Origin: Alistipes sp.
Lineage (GTDB): Bacteria > Bacteroidota > Bacteroidia > Bacteroidales > Rikenellaceae
Length of the DNA: 64,000 nt
Reading direction: 5' to 3'
Assembly: GCA_017398045.1 (NCBI GenBank)
Contig: JAFQHI010000025.1
Coordinates: forward strand, 248,001-312,000
The notes beneath the pieces are model-generated. The model saw only the letters and a program-made list of their open reading frames with translations, had not been told where the DNA came from and made no database searches. Shown here one piece after another: positions 44,351 through 52,172 of the stretch. A program made the translations under genes and the position numbers. Positions within the stretch are counted from its first letter, which is position 1; the number at the start of each line of letters is the position of its first letter.

Positions 44351-47050
44351 TTAGAAACGGAGTTTTAAGCGGAGCGTGTAGGTGCGGCCGAACGAATACA
44401 TCACGGCGTAGCAATCCTCCCAACCCTTGGCGTCGGTAGCACACTGTGCATCCATGATGCCCTGCAGGTTGTACACATTGTTTACGTTACCGTAGAGCGT
44501 AGCGTTCACATTACCAATCTTGAACGAATAGCTGGCCGAGAGGTCGAGCTGGTGGCTCCAGGGAATACGCCAGGGGTTGTTTACGTTGACAGCCGTGTTG
44601 GGCGTCAGGTTCGAACCGAGGTAGAAGTCGGCGTAGTTGTTGGCATAGACATTCCAGTCGGCACTTACGCGCAGACCCTTCATCGGGAAGAAGTCGGCAC
44701 CAATGGCAGCCGTCGTCTGTGCCGAACCGGCTACGTGGATATCCTTCTGGTTCAGGTCAATCCAAGCGTGGTCCTCGGCCATGATGCCCGAAGCTACCGT
44801 ACCATCGAGTTTCGAGGTCATCGGCTGACCCTGCGAGTCGTAGATGTAACCGCGCGTGTTGCTCGACCAAATCCAATCACCGACCGAAACCATACCCGTC
44901 AGGTTCATCCAGCGGGTGGGCTTGTAGCGGAAATCCAACTCGATACCCATGTGGCGGGCATCGACACCGGTCATGTTTACACGAGCGTAGTCGCCATTCG
45001 ACATGAGCTTCGAGCGCACGTCGGCCTTATCCATCCAGAGCGTGTAGTAGGCGTTGAGGTTAACGCTCAACTTCTCGCTACGCAGACCGTAGCCACCCTC
45101 TACCGAGAATACCTTCTCGTTTACAGCGTCGGGGTTGGTCATGTGGCTCGTCGTCGACTGGAGGAAGGCACCACCCGAGAAGAAGGGGGCGCGCGAGATG
45201 TAACCTACGTTGAGGAAGACATTCGACTTCTTCGTGAAGTTCCAGTTTACACCACCCTTGGCCGTGAAGCCCATGAAGTTGATGTGGTCCGACTCCTGGT
45301 GTGCCGCATCATAGTAGAAGCGGTCCACACGCCAGTAGCCCGTGTTCGATACCGAACCCGAAACAAAGGCGTTCAGGTTGTTCTTCGTCCACTCGAGCTG
45401 GGCAAATACGCCCTCCTGGTGAACGTGACCGTCGTAGTCGCGGTAAACCACGTCACCTACCGACAACTTCTCGTACTTCCAGTTCGGGTCGGCAGCAGCA
45501 GCGTTATTTACGGCCTTGACATTCTTACGGTCGGCATCGTCGATGAAGTACTCACCACCGTAGAGGTCCACAATCTCGTTCGTATGCTCACCGATGTAGT
45601 AACGTACATCGACACCGGCCGAAAGCTCCAGATTCTTCGTGATTTGGTTCGTGTAGGTCGAGAGCAGACCATACCACATATGGTTGTTCTTGCTATCCGA
45701 CATCACCATCTTCGAACCGTCGGTGCTGGCGGCATTCATATCCTGAATAGCACCGTAGTCGAACGTACCATCCGCCTTACGGAAGTCGTAGCGCAGGATA
45801 CCGTTGTTCGAACCGTTCCACATGGCGCGATCCGACGACGTGCGACCCTGACCCGAGTAACCGCCACCGCGACCAATCGACATATAGAGGGCCGTCGAGA
45901 GCGACGACTTGTAGTCAATCTGCCACTGGTGGTTCAACGAAATCTGGGGCTTGTGGTAGTGGTTCCACTGCGAGGTGCGCTCCTTGCCGTTGTTGTCGAA
46001 ACCATAGACGGCGTTGTAGCGATACTTATCCTCCTCGCCCATCCATTTGGCCACCTTGTCCCACTCCTTAATCGAAAGACCGGCATAGAGCGGCTTGCGC
46101 TGGTTGTGGCTCTGGGGCGCACCAAAGGCGGTCAGCGAGAGCTGGTGGTGGTCGTTCAGACGCTTCGAGACGTTTACGAACCAGTTGTAACCCTCGAACG
46201 AGGTACCCTGTACATAACCGTCACCCCAACGCTTGGCCAGCAGCACGCTCATGGCCCAGCCGCTCTTCGTCAGACCCGTCGAGAGGCTCAGCGAGATGTT
46301 CTGCAAACCGTCGTTACCGACACCATACGAGAACGTACCGCCCTTCTTGGCATCAATCGTGTTCGTCACGATGTTAATCGTACCACCGACCGAGGGCGAC
46401 GAAATCTTCGAGGCACCCATACCGCGCTGCGTCTGCATCGAGCGGGTTACATCCGACAGACCGGCCCAGTTCGACCAGTACACGCCGCCCCACTCCATGT
46501 CGTTCACCGGCACACCGTTAATCATCACGGCTACGTTGGCCGACTTGAAACCACGCATGTTGATTTTCGAGTCACCGAAGCCACCACCGTCTTTCGTTAC
46601 ATAAACACCCGGGGTCGATTTCAGAATCTCGGGGAACTCCTGGCCACCGAGTTTGTACTCGATGTCCTGAGCCGAGACGGTCGAAACAGCCACCGGCGTC
46701 TTACGCTGCACGGCCACCGACTGGGTAATCACCACATCCTGCATGGCGATTGCTTCGGGGTCCATCTGAATCGTACCCAGTGCCTGACGCGAAGCCGACG
46801 TCGAGACCTTGCGCACGATAGTCTTGTAGTTCAGGTAGCTGATTTGAATCTCCTCTGCGCCCTTTTTCACCTGGAGCGAGAAGGTACCATTCAAATCCGA
46901 GCTTGTACCCTGCGTCGTACCCGGGACGATAATCGTAGCACCAATCAGCGGCTGATTGTTTTCATCTACGAGCGTACCCGTGACGACCGTCTGTGCTGCG
47001 ACCGTGAAGCCGAGCATCAGACCAACCATCAGAAGTAAAAGTTTCTTCAT
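44351..47050 (-). CDS. TonB-dependent receptor
   Basis: An 899-residue outer-membrane active transporter. Signal peptide 1-19 (LLLMVGLMLGFTVAAQ); carboxypeptidase-regulatory-like domain about 22-100 (GTLVDENNQPLIGATIIVPG). The plug includes the PVAVSTVSAQDIEYKLGGQE, INMRGFKSANVAVMINGVPVND and SSPSVGGTINIVTNT motifs. A 22-strand barrel follows, ending YTLRLKLRF with the terminal Phe. The plug layout is nearer to siderophore/vitamin-type receptors than to SusC. It is transcribed with the lipoprotein gene 13 bp downstream. The roughly 200-bp leader region upstream holds a -7 element and a hairpin. Substrate unknown. Confidence 0.93.
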   Translation of the reverse strand: MKKLLLLMVGLMLGFTVAAQTVVTGTLVDENNQPLIGATIIVPGTTQGTSSDLNGTFSLQVKKGAEEIQISYLNYKTIVRKVSTSASRQALGTIQMDPEAIAMQDVVITQSVAVQRKTPVAVSTVSAQDIEYKLGGQEFPEILKSTPGVYVTKDGGGFGDSKINMRGFKSANVAVMINGVPVNDMEWGGVYWSNWAGLSDVTRSMQTQRGMGASKISSPSVGGTINIVTNTIDAKKGGTFSYGVGNDGLQNISLSLSTGLTKSGWAMSVLLAKRWGDGYVQGTSFEGYNWFVNVSKRLNDHHQLSLTAFGAPQSHNQRKPLYAGLSIKEWDKVAKWMGEEDKYRYNAVYGFDNNGKERTSQWNHYHKPQISLNHQWQIDYKSSLSTALYMSIGRGGGYSGQGRTSSDRAMWNGSNNGILRYDFRKADGTFDYGAIQDMNAASTDGSKMVMSDSKNNHMWYGLLSTYTNQITKNLELSAGVDVRYYIGEHTNEIVDLYGGEYFIDDADRKNVKAVNNAAAADPNWKYEKLSVGDVVYRDYDGHVHQEGVFAQLEWTKNNLNAFVSGSVSNTGYWRVDRFYYDAAHQESDHINFMGFTAKGGVNWNFTKKSNVFLNVGYISRAPFFSGGAFLQSTTSHMTNPDAVNEKVFSVEGGYGLRSEKLSVNLNAYYTLWMDKADVRSKLMSNGDYARVNMTGVDARHMGIELDFRYKPTRWMNLTGMVSVGDWIWSSNTRGYIYDSQGQPMTSKLDGTVASGIMAEDHAWIDLNQKDIHVAGSAQTTAAIGADFFPMKGLRVSADWNVYANNYADFYLGSNLTPNTAVNVNNPWRIPWSHQLDLSASYSFKIGNVNATLYGNVNNVYNLQGIMDAQCATDAKGWEDCYAVMYSFGRTYTLRLKLRF

Positions 47051-47115
47051 AAATGTTTGTTTAAGTGAATAATAAGTTTGTTATGTGTTTTTTCGTAGTT
47101 CTTTTTCGCTTTACA

Positions 47116-47155
47116 CACGAAAGAGCTACCCCCGCTTGAAAGGCAACTCTTTGTG
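47116..47155 (-). promoter_or_regulatory. Leader hairpin upstream of the TonB-dependent receptor
   Basis: An inverted repeat CAC-AAAGAG/CTCTTT-GTG (one bulged base) encloses a 21-nt loop. It lies between the -7 element at 47165-47172 and the start codon, so it would be in the mRNA leader. It does not match a riboswitch class I recognise. Confidence 0.4.
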
Positions 47156-47164
47156 CGCTCTATA

Positions 47165-47172
47165 CAAAGATA
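47165..47172 (-). promoter_or_regulatory. -7 element for the TonB-receptor/lipoprotein operon
   Basis: TATCTTTG on the minus strand, giving a leader of about 110 nt. The -33 region is poor. Confidence 0.55.
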
Positions 47173-47253
47173 GAGGATATATTATAAATAAATGCTACGT
47201 TTAGGTGTGTAAATTGTTAAAATTTTATAAACAATTTCACTAAACGGTTATCA

Positions 47254-48189
47254 TTATATCAAACCGCGACCGAATTTCTGAATACGCCCCTCCTCGGTGA
47301 GCGAGGCGGTAATCTTATCCAGCACACCGTTGATGAAGTTGCTCGACCCGGGGGTGGAGTAGTACTTCGAAATCTCAATCCACTCGTCCATCGTCACCTT
47401 GACGGGAATCGACGAGAAGTGAATCAACTCGGCCATGGCAATGGTGAGAATCAGCGTATCCATCATCACGATGCGCTCCAAATCCCAGTTGGCGGTGAAT
47501 CGCTCGACATACTGCTGGTACTCGTTGAAGTTCAGGAGCGACTTCTCGAAGAGCGTCTTGACGAACTGCGGGTCCTCCTCGCTCTTGAACTTCTCCGTGA
47601 TGCGCAACTCCTTGTGCGAGGGGCGCATATTGCTCAACGTGCGCTGAATCATCATCAGCACGTAGGGCAGGTCGTCTGCCCAAAGAATCGACATCTCCTC
47701 CAGTGCATCGTCCAGCGCGGGGAAGTCGGCCAGCAGGTCGTAGAGTTTATCGACCAGGATGCGGTCCTCCTCGAACGAACGCTCGTCGCGCATCATGTAG
47801 GATTTGAAGTAGGGCGTTTCGCTCAGCTGCTGGTAGATGGAGCGAATCAGCTCGGGATAGTTGACCCACGAGAGCTTTTGCTTGGCTACGCGGTCGTTGA
47901 TGGCATCCGTCACCGAGATGGTGCGAATCACCTGGTTGTCGATGAATTTGGTATTGGGATTCAAATCCTCGAAGGTGGGGAGCTTCTTCTGCTTGGCAAT
48001 CTCCTGACGCTCGGCAGCATACTTTACGAGGGCCTCGGGCAGGGTGAGCAGCTGGAAGTAGAGGTCGTAGGCCTTGTCGATGGATGCCATGAGGGTCTTC
48101 TCGGTGGCAATCATGTTGTCGGCATCGCTTTGCAGATGGGCGTAAAGAGCCTTGGCGACCTTGATGCGAAGTAATCGGCGACTTATCAT
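47254..48189 (-). CDS. nusB: Transcription antitermination factor NusB, Bacteroidetes long form
   Basis: A 311-residue protein whose start (MISRRLLRIKVAKALYAHLQ) and C-terminal half carry the NusB helical fold. The C-terminal part includes NWDLERIVMMDTLILTIAMAEL and the DEWIEISKYYSTPGSSNFINGVLDKI signature. NusB binds boxA RNA with S10 during rRNA transcription. Most NusB proteins are about 140 residues; here an insertion of roughly 150 residues separates the first helix from the core, a form usual in Bacteroidetes. It follows ffh by 53 bp on the same strand. Confidence 0.92.
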   Translation of the reverse strand: MISRRLLRIKVAKALYAHLQSDADNMIATEKTLMASIDKAYDLYFQLLTLPEALVKYAAERQEIAKQKKLPTFEDLNPNTKFIDNQVIRTISVTDAINDRVAKQKLSWVNYPELIRSIYQQLSETPYFKSYMMRDERSFEEDRILVDKLYDLLADFPALDDALEEMSILWADDLPYVLMMIQRTLSNMRPSHKELRITEKFKSEEDPQFVKTLFEKSLLNFNEYQQYVERFTANWDLERIVMMDTLILTIAMAELIHFSSIPVKVTMDEWIEISKYYSTPGSSNFINGVLDKITASLTEEGRIQKFGRGLI

Positions 48190-48242
48190 ACTGGAATGAA
48201 CGTGTCTTATTTATTCTTAAGTTTGCGTGTTGAGTGGGGTGA

Positions 48243-49580
48243 TTAGCGACGGAATCCTCCGCGGCCCATCGGCATCTTGGGTAGCTTGCCACCAGCACCG
48301 GCCACCATTTTCATCATCTTGCGCGTATCCTCGAACTGCTTCATTAGGCGGTTTACGTCGGCCATCGTCGTACCCGAACCCTTGGCGATGCGCTCACGAC
48401 GACGGGCGTTGATGATTTCGGGCTTCTCGCGCTCTTCGGGGGTCATCGAGCCGATGATGGCCTCGACCTGCTTGAAGGCATCGTCCGGAATATCGACATC
48501 CTTGAGCATCTTGCCCATGCCCGGAATCATCGAGGCCAAATCCTTCAGATTACCCATCTTCTTGACCTGCTGAATCTGCTGGATGAAGTCGTTGAAGTTG
48601 AATTGGTCCTTCACGAGCTTCTTCTTCAACTTGCGGGCCTGCTCCTCGTCGAACTGCTCCTGGGCGCGCTCTACAAGCGACACGACATCACCCATGCCGA
48701 GGATGCGGTCGGCCATACGCTCGGGATGGAACACCTGCAAGGCATCCATCTTCTCGCCGCTCGAGATGAACTTCAGCGGCTTATCGACCACCGAGCGAAT
48801 CGAGATGGCGGCACCACCGCGCGTATCACCATCAAGCTTCGTGAGGACTACGCCATCGAAATCGAGGCGGTCGTTGAACTCCTTGGCGGTATTGACGGCA
48901 TCCTGACCCGTCATCGAATCCACCACGAAGAGGGTCTCCGAGGGGTTCACGGCAGCCTTGATGGCGGTAATCTCCTGCATCATTGCCTCGTCCACAGCCA
49001 GACGACCGGCCGTATCGACAATCACCACGTTGTAGGACTTCTGACGGGCATATTGAATGGCGTTCTGGGCAATCTCCACGGGATTCATGTTGCCCTCCTC
49101 GGTATAGACCTCGACACCCACCTGCTGACCGAGAATCTTGAGCTGGTCGATGGCGGCCGGACGATAGACGTCACCCGCAACGAGCAACACCTGACGGCCC
49201 TTCTTCGACTTGATGAGTTGTGCCAACTTACCCGAGAAGGTCGTCTTACCCGAACCTTGCAGACCGGCAATCAGCACCACGGCGGGCGTGCCTTCGAGCT
49301 TGATATCGGTTGCTGTGCCACCCATGAGCTGTGCCAGCTCGTCGCGCACAATCTTGGTCATCATCTGACCCGGCTTAACGGCCTTCAGCACATCCTGGCC
49401 CAGGGCCTTCTGCTTCACCTGGTCGGTGAAGTTCTTGGCCACCTTGTAGTTTACGTCGGCATCAATCAGCGCACGACGAATCTCCTTGAGCGTCTCGGCG
49501 ACATTGATTTCGGTAATACGGCCCTCACCCTTCAGGATTTTAAATGACCGTTCGAGTTTATCGGTTAAGTTTTCAAACAT
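48243..49580 (-). CDS. ffh: Signal recognition particle protein Ffh
   Basis: A 445-residue SRP GTPase that binds 4.5S RNA and targets nascent membrane proteins. N domain (1-90); G domain with GLQGSGKTT (G1), DVYRPAAIDQL, DTAGRLAVDE (G3), TKLDGDTRGGAA (G4) and the closing SSGEKMD. The M domain includes IPGMGKMLKDVDIPDD and the RNA-binding RRRERIAKGSGTTMADVNRLMKQF. It ends with a Gly/Met-rich tail. Promoter candidate at 49600-49607. nusB is the next gene. Confidence 0.97.
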   Translation of the reverse strand: MFENLTDKLERSFKILKGEGRITEINVAETLKEIRRALIDADVNYKVAKNFTDQVKQKALGQDVLKAVKPGQMMTKIVRDELAQLMGGTATDIKLEGTPAVVLIAGLQGSGKTTFSGKLAQLIKSKKGRQVLLVAGDVYRPAAIDQLKILGQQVGVEVYTEEGNMNPVEIAQNAIQYARQKSYNVVIVDTAGRLAVDEAMMQEITAIKAAVNPSETLFVVDSMTGQDAVNTAKEFNDRLDFDGVVLTKLDGDTRGGAAISIRSVVDKPLKFISSGEKMDALQVFHPERMADRILGMGDVVSLVERAQEQFDEEQARKLKKKLVKDQFNFNDFIQQIQQVKKMGNLKDLASMIPGMGKMLKDVDIPDDAFKQVEAIIGSMTPEEREKPEIINARRRERIAKGSGTTMADVNRLMKQFEDTRKMMKMVAGAGGKLPKMPMGRGGFRR

Positions 49581-49599
49581 AATCTTTGGAATTAGCGCA

Positions 49600-49607
49600 C
49601 AAAGATA
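49600..49607 (-). promoter_or_regulatory. -7 element for ffh-nusB
   Basis: TATCTTTG on the minus strand, 19 bp before the ffh ATG. No convincing -33 element in the AT-rich DNA upstream. Confidence 0.55.
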
Positions 49608-49614
49608 CGAAAAC

Positions 49615-49640
49615 GAATTAAGAATTAAAAATTAAAAATG
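49615..49640. repeat. AT-rich intergenic microrepeat upstream of ffh
   Basis: GAATTAAGAATTAAAAATTA, of the same type as the one at 10646. Confidence 0.6.
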
Positions 49641-49728
49641 ATAATGCGTGTGCAAAAAAAGTGGGAACCACTCTTTCTTGCCATTTGTCGGATGGATGCT
49701 GACTACCAATCGCTAATTGCGGTCCCTT

Positions 49729-50316
49729 TTACAGCAACCCGGCCTCGTAGTAGAGGACAATCTGCTCCAGAACGCGGTCTTCGTTCTCTTTGTCGTATTC
49801 GGATTTGAGGTTGTGGCCGAAGATGCGGCCGATGCCCTGCCAGAAGCTCGCCACAAAACCGCCGCGGAACTCCCGAATTACCTCATAGGCCGTGTAGTCC
49901 GTTTCGCGGTCGATGAGCTTGACCAACACACGCCCCTGGGTGCGGGTCATGCGCTTCGCTACGGGGGTATATTCGTCGAGTATCTGCTTGTAGCATTGAC
50001 GGATATATTTGCGCTGCTCCTTCTTCGAGAGTGTGAGCAGTTCGCCCTCCATGTCGTGCATCTTCTGCTTGGCAATCTGCGCCAGGGGATAGACCTTCTT
50101 GACGGCATCGACCAAACGGCGGTAGCGTCTTAAATCGGCCTTTTTGTTGAAGACATAGACGGGTAGAATATCGACCTGCAGGGTCGAATCTTGCCCCATC
50201 ACGGCCCAACCGCTTTGGCGAATGCCGCGCGTGGAGTGCTTGGCCGCACGTCGTTGTGCCACCGCATCGCCTGCCACCAGCAACAGGAGCAAAGTCGCTA
50301 TGAGCCAATTTCGCAT
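49729..50316 (-). CDS. DUF4294 family exported protein
   Basis: A 195-residue protein with a signal peptide (1-20, LLLLLVAGDAVAQ). The mature sequence contains the DUF4294 stretch: RRYRRLVDAVKKVYPLAQIAKQKM, KKEQRKYIRQCYKQILDEY, MTRTQGRVLVKLIDRETDYTAYEVI and FVASFWQGIGRIFGHNLKSEYD. The family is common in Bacteroidetes and has no assigned function. The conserved Arg/Gln/Asp residues in the central part suggest an enzyme or binding domain, but this is only inference. It is divergent from the thioesterase gene. Confidence 0.85.
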   Translation of the reverse strand: MRNWLIATLLLLLVAGDAVAQRRAAKHSTRGIRQSGWAVMGQDSTLQVDILPVYVFNKKADLRRYRRLVDAVKKVYPLAQIAKQKMHDMEGELLTLSKKEQRKYIRQCYKQILDEYTPVAKRMTRTQGRVLVKLIDRETDYTAYEVIREFRGGFVASFWQGIGRIFGHNLKSEYDKENEDRVLEQIVLYYEAGLL

Positions 50317-50325
50317 TTTTTTTGC

Positions 50326-50347
50326 TACCTTTGTCCCTACAAAGATA
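50326..50347. promoter_or_regulatory. Overlapping divergent -7 elements
   Basis: TACCTTTG on the plus strand (50326-50333, for the thioesterase) and TATCTTTG on the minus strand (50340-50347, for DUF4294) lie 6 bp apart in crossed order: each promoter must read through the other. The -33 elements are weak. Confidence 0.5.
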
Positions 50348-50377
50348 GTAATTTAACGGAAATAAAGCATAAAAAGT

Positions 50378-50749
50378 ATGTTGGAAAAAGGATTGTCGGC
50401 CACCTCGAAGGTGGTGGTAAGCGTAGCGAATACGGCCTGCACGATGGGTTCGGGCGATTTGGAGGTCTTTGCAACCCCCGCAATGGTGGCCCTGATGGAA
50501 AATGCGGCCATGAAGGCGGTGGCTGCTGCACTGCCCGACGGCTCGACGACCGTAGGGTCGGAGATGAACTGCTCGCACATCAAACCCTCGAAGGTGGGGG
50601 CAACGATTACCGCTACGGCCGTTTTGACCGAGGTCGAGGGGCGCAAGCTCACCTTTACGGTCGGTGCCTCGGACGAGCAGGGCATCATCGGCGAGGGCGT
50701 ACATACGCGCTTTGTCGTTGACCGCGAACGCTTTATGGCAAAGCTGTAG
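50378..50749 (+). CDS. Hotdog-fold thioesterase (fluoroacetyl-CoA thioesterase-like)
   Basis: A 123-residue hotdog-fold acyl-CoA thioesterase. It resembles the FlK family: FATPAMVALMENAAM carries the Thr33 and Glu41 of the catalytic set, and MNCSHIKPSKVG has the His67. The C-terminal beta-strands (KLTFTVGASDEQGIIGEGVHTRFVVD) complete the fold. FlK itself hydrolyses fluoroacetyl-CoA; gut relatives probably act on other short acyl-CoAs. The protein is cytoplasmic. A purine/pyrimidine repeat starts directly after its stop. Confidence 0.85.
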   Translation: MLEKGLSATSKVVVSVANTACTMGSGDLEVFATPAMVALMENAAMKAVAAALPDGSTTVGSEMNCSHIKPSKVGATITATAVLTEVEGRKLTFTVGASDEQGIIGEGVHTRFVVDRERFMAKL

Positions 50750-50915
<166 letters not shown>

Positions 50916-50920
50916 ACAAA

Positions 50921-50955
50921 AACAAAAAAAGAGACCCCAAAAGGTCTCTTTTTCT
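50921..50955 (-). terminator. Terminator of the tRNA-Gln gene
   Basis: On the minus strand a stem AGAGACC/GGTCTCT is followed by TTTTTTT, directly after the tRNA 3' end. Confidence 0.88.
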
Positions 50956-51029
50956 TGGTTGAACTGCCGGGACTCGAACCCAGAACGACAGAACCAAAAT
51001 CTGCTGTGTTACCATTACACCACAGTTCA
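50956..51029 (-). tRNA. tRNA-Gln (anticodon TTG)
   Basis: A 74-nt cloverleaf including an encoded CCA. The acceptor stem TGAACTG pairs with CAGTTCA, with discriminator A. The anticodon stem GCAGA/TCTGT encloses loop TTTTGGT with anticodon TTG. The T arm is CTGGG-TTCGAGT-CCCGG. The U1-A72 end pair is a usual identity element of glutamine tRNA. It has an exact consensus promoter and its own terminator, so it is a single-gene transcript. Confidence 0.97.
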
Positions 51030-51051
51030 ATCCGTTGCTCGAAAGCGACGG

Positions 51052-51082
51052 CAAAGGTAACCAAAAATTCCGAAAATGCAAA
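51052..51082 (-). promoter_or_regulatory. Promoter of tRNA-Gln
   Basis: On the minus strand TTTG, 19 bp, TACCTTTG, an exact match to the Bacteroidetes consensus, ending 22 bp before the mature tRNA 5' end. Confidence 0.88.
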
Positions 51083-51142
51083 AGCCCATCCATAAAACCT
51101 GCTATTTTTAACTCTTAATTTTTCATTTTAATCCCAAAGGTG

Positions 51143-51150
51143 TATCTTTG
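51143..51150 (+). promoter_or_regulatory. -7 element of metX-hom, leaderless arrangement
   Basis: TATCTTTG is followed by CACCT and the ATG at 51156, only 5 bp on. Transcription would begin at or next to the start codon. The upstream TTTT/TTTC near 51117-51124 could serve as -33. Confidence 0.6.
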
Positions 51151-51155
51151 CACCT

Positions 51156-52172
51156 ATGAATATTTACAAACATGGCCCGTTTAGGCTGGAGTCGGGAGTC
51201 GAACTTCCGTCGCTTGAGATAGCCTACCACACCTATGGTGAGCTGAATGCCGACCGTTCGAATGTGGTCTGGGTCTGCCATGCCCTCACGGCCAATTCCG
51301 ATGTGGCCGACTGGTGGCCCCACACGGTGGAGGAGGGTCGTTTTCTGGACCCGTACGACCATTTTGTAATTTGCGCCAATATCCTCGGCTCGCACTACGG
51401 CACGACCGGCCCCTTGTCGGTGAATCCCGCAACGGGCGAAAAGTGGTATGGCGATTTCCCGCACTACACGATTCGGGATATGGTTGCGGCACACCGTGCG
51501 TTGGCCGATGGGCTGGGTATCAGCAGCATCGATACGCTGGTCGGTAGCTCGGTGGGTGGTTTTCAGGCCGTGGAGTGGGCGGTGACGGAGCCGGAGCGAT
51601 TCTCGAAATTGGTCCTTATTGCCACCGATGCCAAGGCTTCGCCCTGGACGATTGCCATCGACGAGACGCAGCGCATGGCCATCTTCTCGGACCAAACCTA
51701 TGGCGAGCGTCGTGACGATGCCGGTATGCGGGGCATGGCCGCCGCGCGTGCCATCGGTCTTTTGACCTATCGCGGTTCGCTCGGCTACAACCTCACGCAG
51801 CAGGATAAGGAGCCGAACCCGACGGTGCATCGTGCCTCGACCTACCAGCAATACCAGGGCGAGAAGCTCTGCCGTCGCTACAACGCCTACTCCTATGTGG
51901 CGATTCTCGATGCCTTCGATACGCACGACGTGGGGCGCGAGAGAGGTGGCCTGGAGGCGGCACTGAAGCGTATTACGGCCCAAACGGTGGTCGTGGGTAT
52001 CACCTCCGACATCATCTTTACGCCGGCCGAGATGCGTCTGCTCACGGAGCGGATTCCTGCGGCCCGCTACTATGAAATCGACTCGCCTTTCGGTCACGAT
52101 GGCTTTTTGGTCGAACACGAACAATTGAACAGCATCATTTACCCCTTTATCAATAATCTGACAAATGAGTAA
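51156..52172 (+). CDS. metX: Homoserine O-acetyltransferase
   Basis: A 338-residue alpha/beta-hydrolase-fold enzyme that acetylates L-homoserine from acetyl-CoA, the first committed step to methionine. The nucleophile elbow is GSSVGG (Ser132). The family signature LGSHYGTTGPLSVNPATG is present, and the catalytic His is in SPFGHDGFLVEHEQ near the C-terminus, with an Asp in VGITSDIIF. The start is supported by the conserved FRLESGVELPSLEIAYHTYG following directly. It overlaps hom by 8 bp, so both steps from aspartate semialdehyde to O-acetylhomoserine are coupled. Confidence 0.95.
   Translation: MNIYKHGPFRLESGVELPSLEIAYHTYGELNADRSNVVWVCHALTANSDVADWWPHTVEEGRFLDPYDHFVICANILGSHYGTTGPLSVNPATGEKWYGDFPHYTIRDMVAAHRALADGLGISSIDTLVGSSVGGFQAVEWAVTEPERFSKLVLIATDAKASPWTIAIDETQRMAIFSDQTYGERRDDAGMRGMAAARAIGLLTYRGSLGYNLTQQDKEPNPTVHRASTYQQYQGEKLCRRYNAYSYVAILDAFDTHDVGRERGGLEAALKRITAQTVVVGITSDIIFTPAEMRLLTERIPAARYYEIDSPFGHDGFLVEHEQLNSIIYPFINNLTNE

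Noticed and set aside
44552-47038. An 828-codon plus-strand ORF opposite the TonB-dependent receptor
   Set aside because: Same shadow effect. The minus-strand receptor has a signal peptide, plug motifs and terminal Phe, while the plus-strand product has no recognisable domain.
44351-47050. SusC/SusD-type polysaccharide utilisation locus
   Set aside because: The lipoprotein partner is not SusD-like, the plug is not SusC-like, and no glycoside hydrolases or regulators adjoin it.
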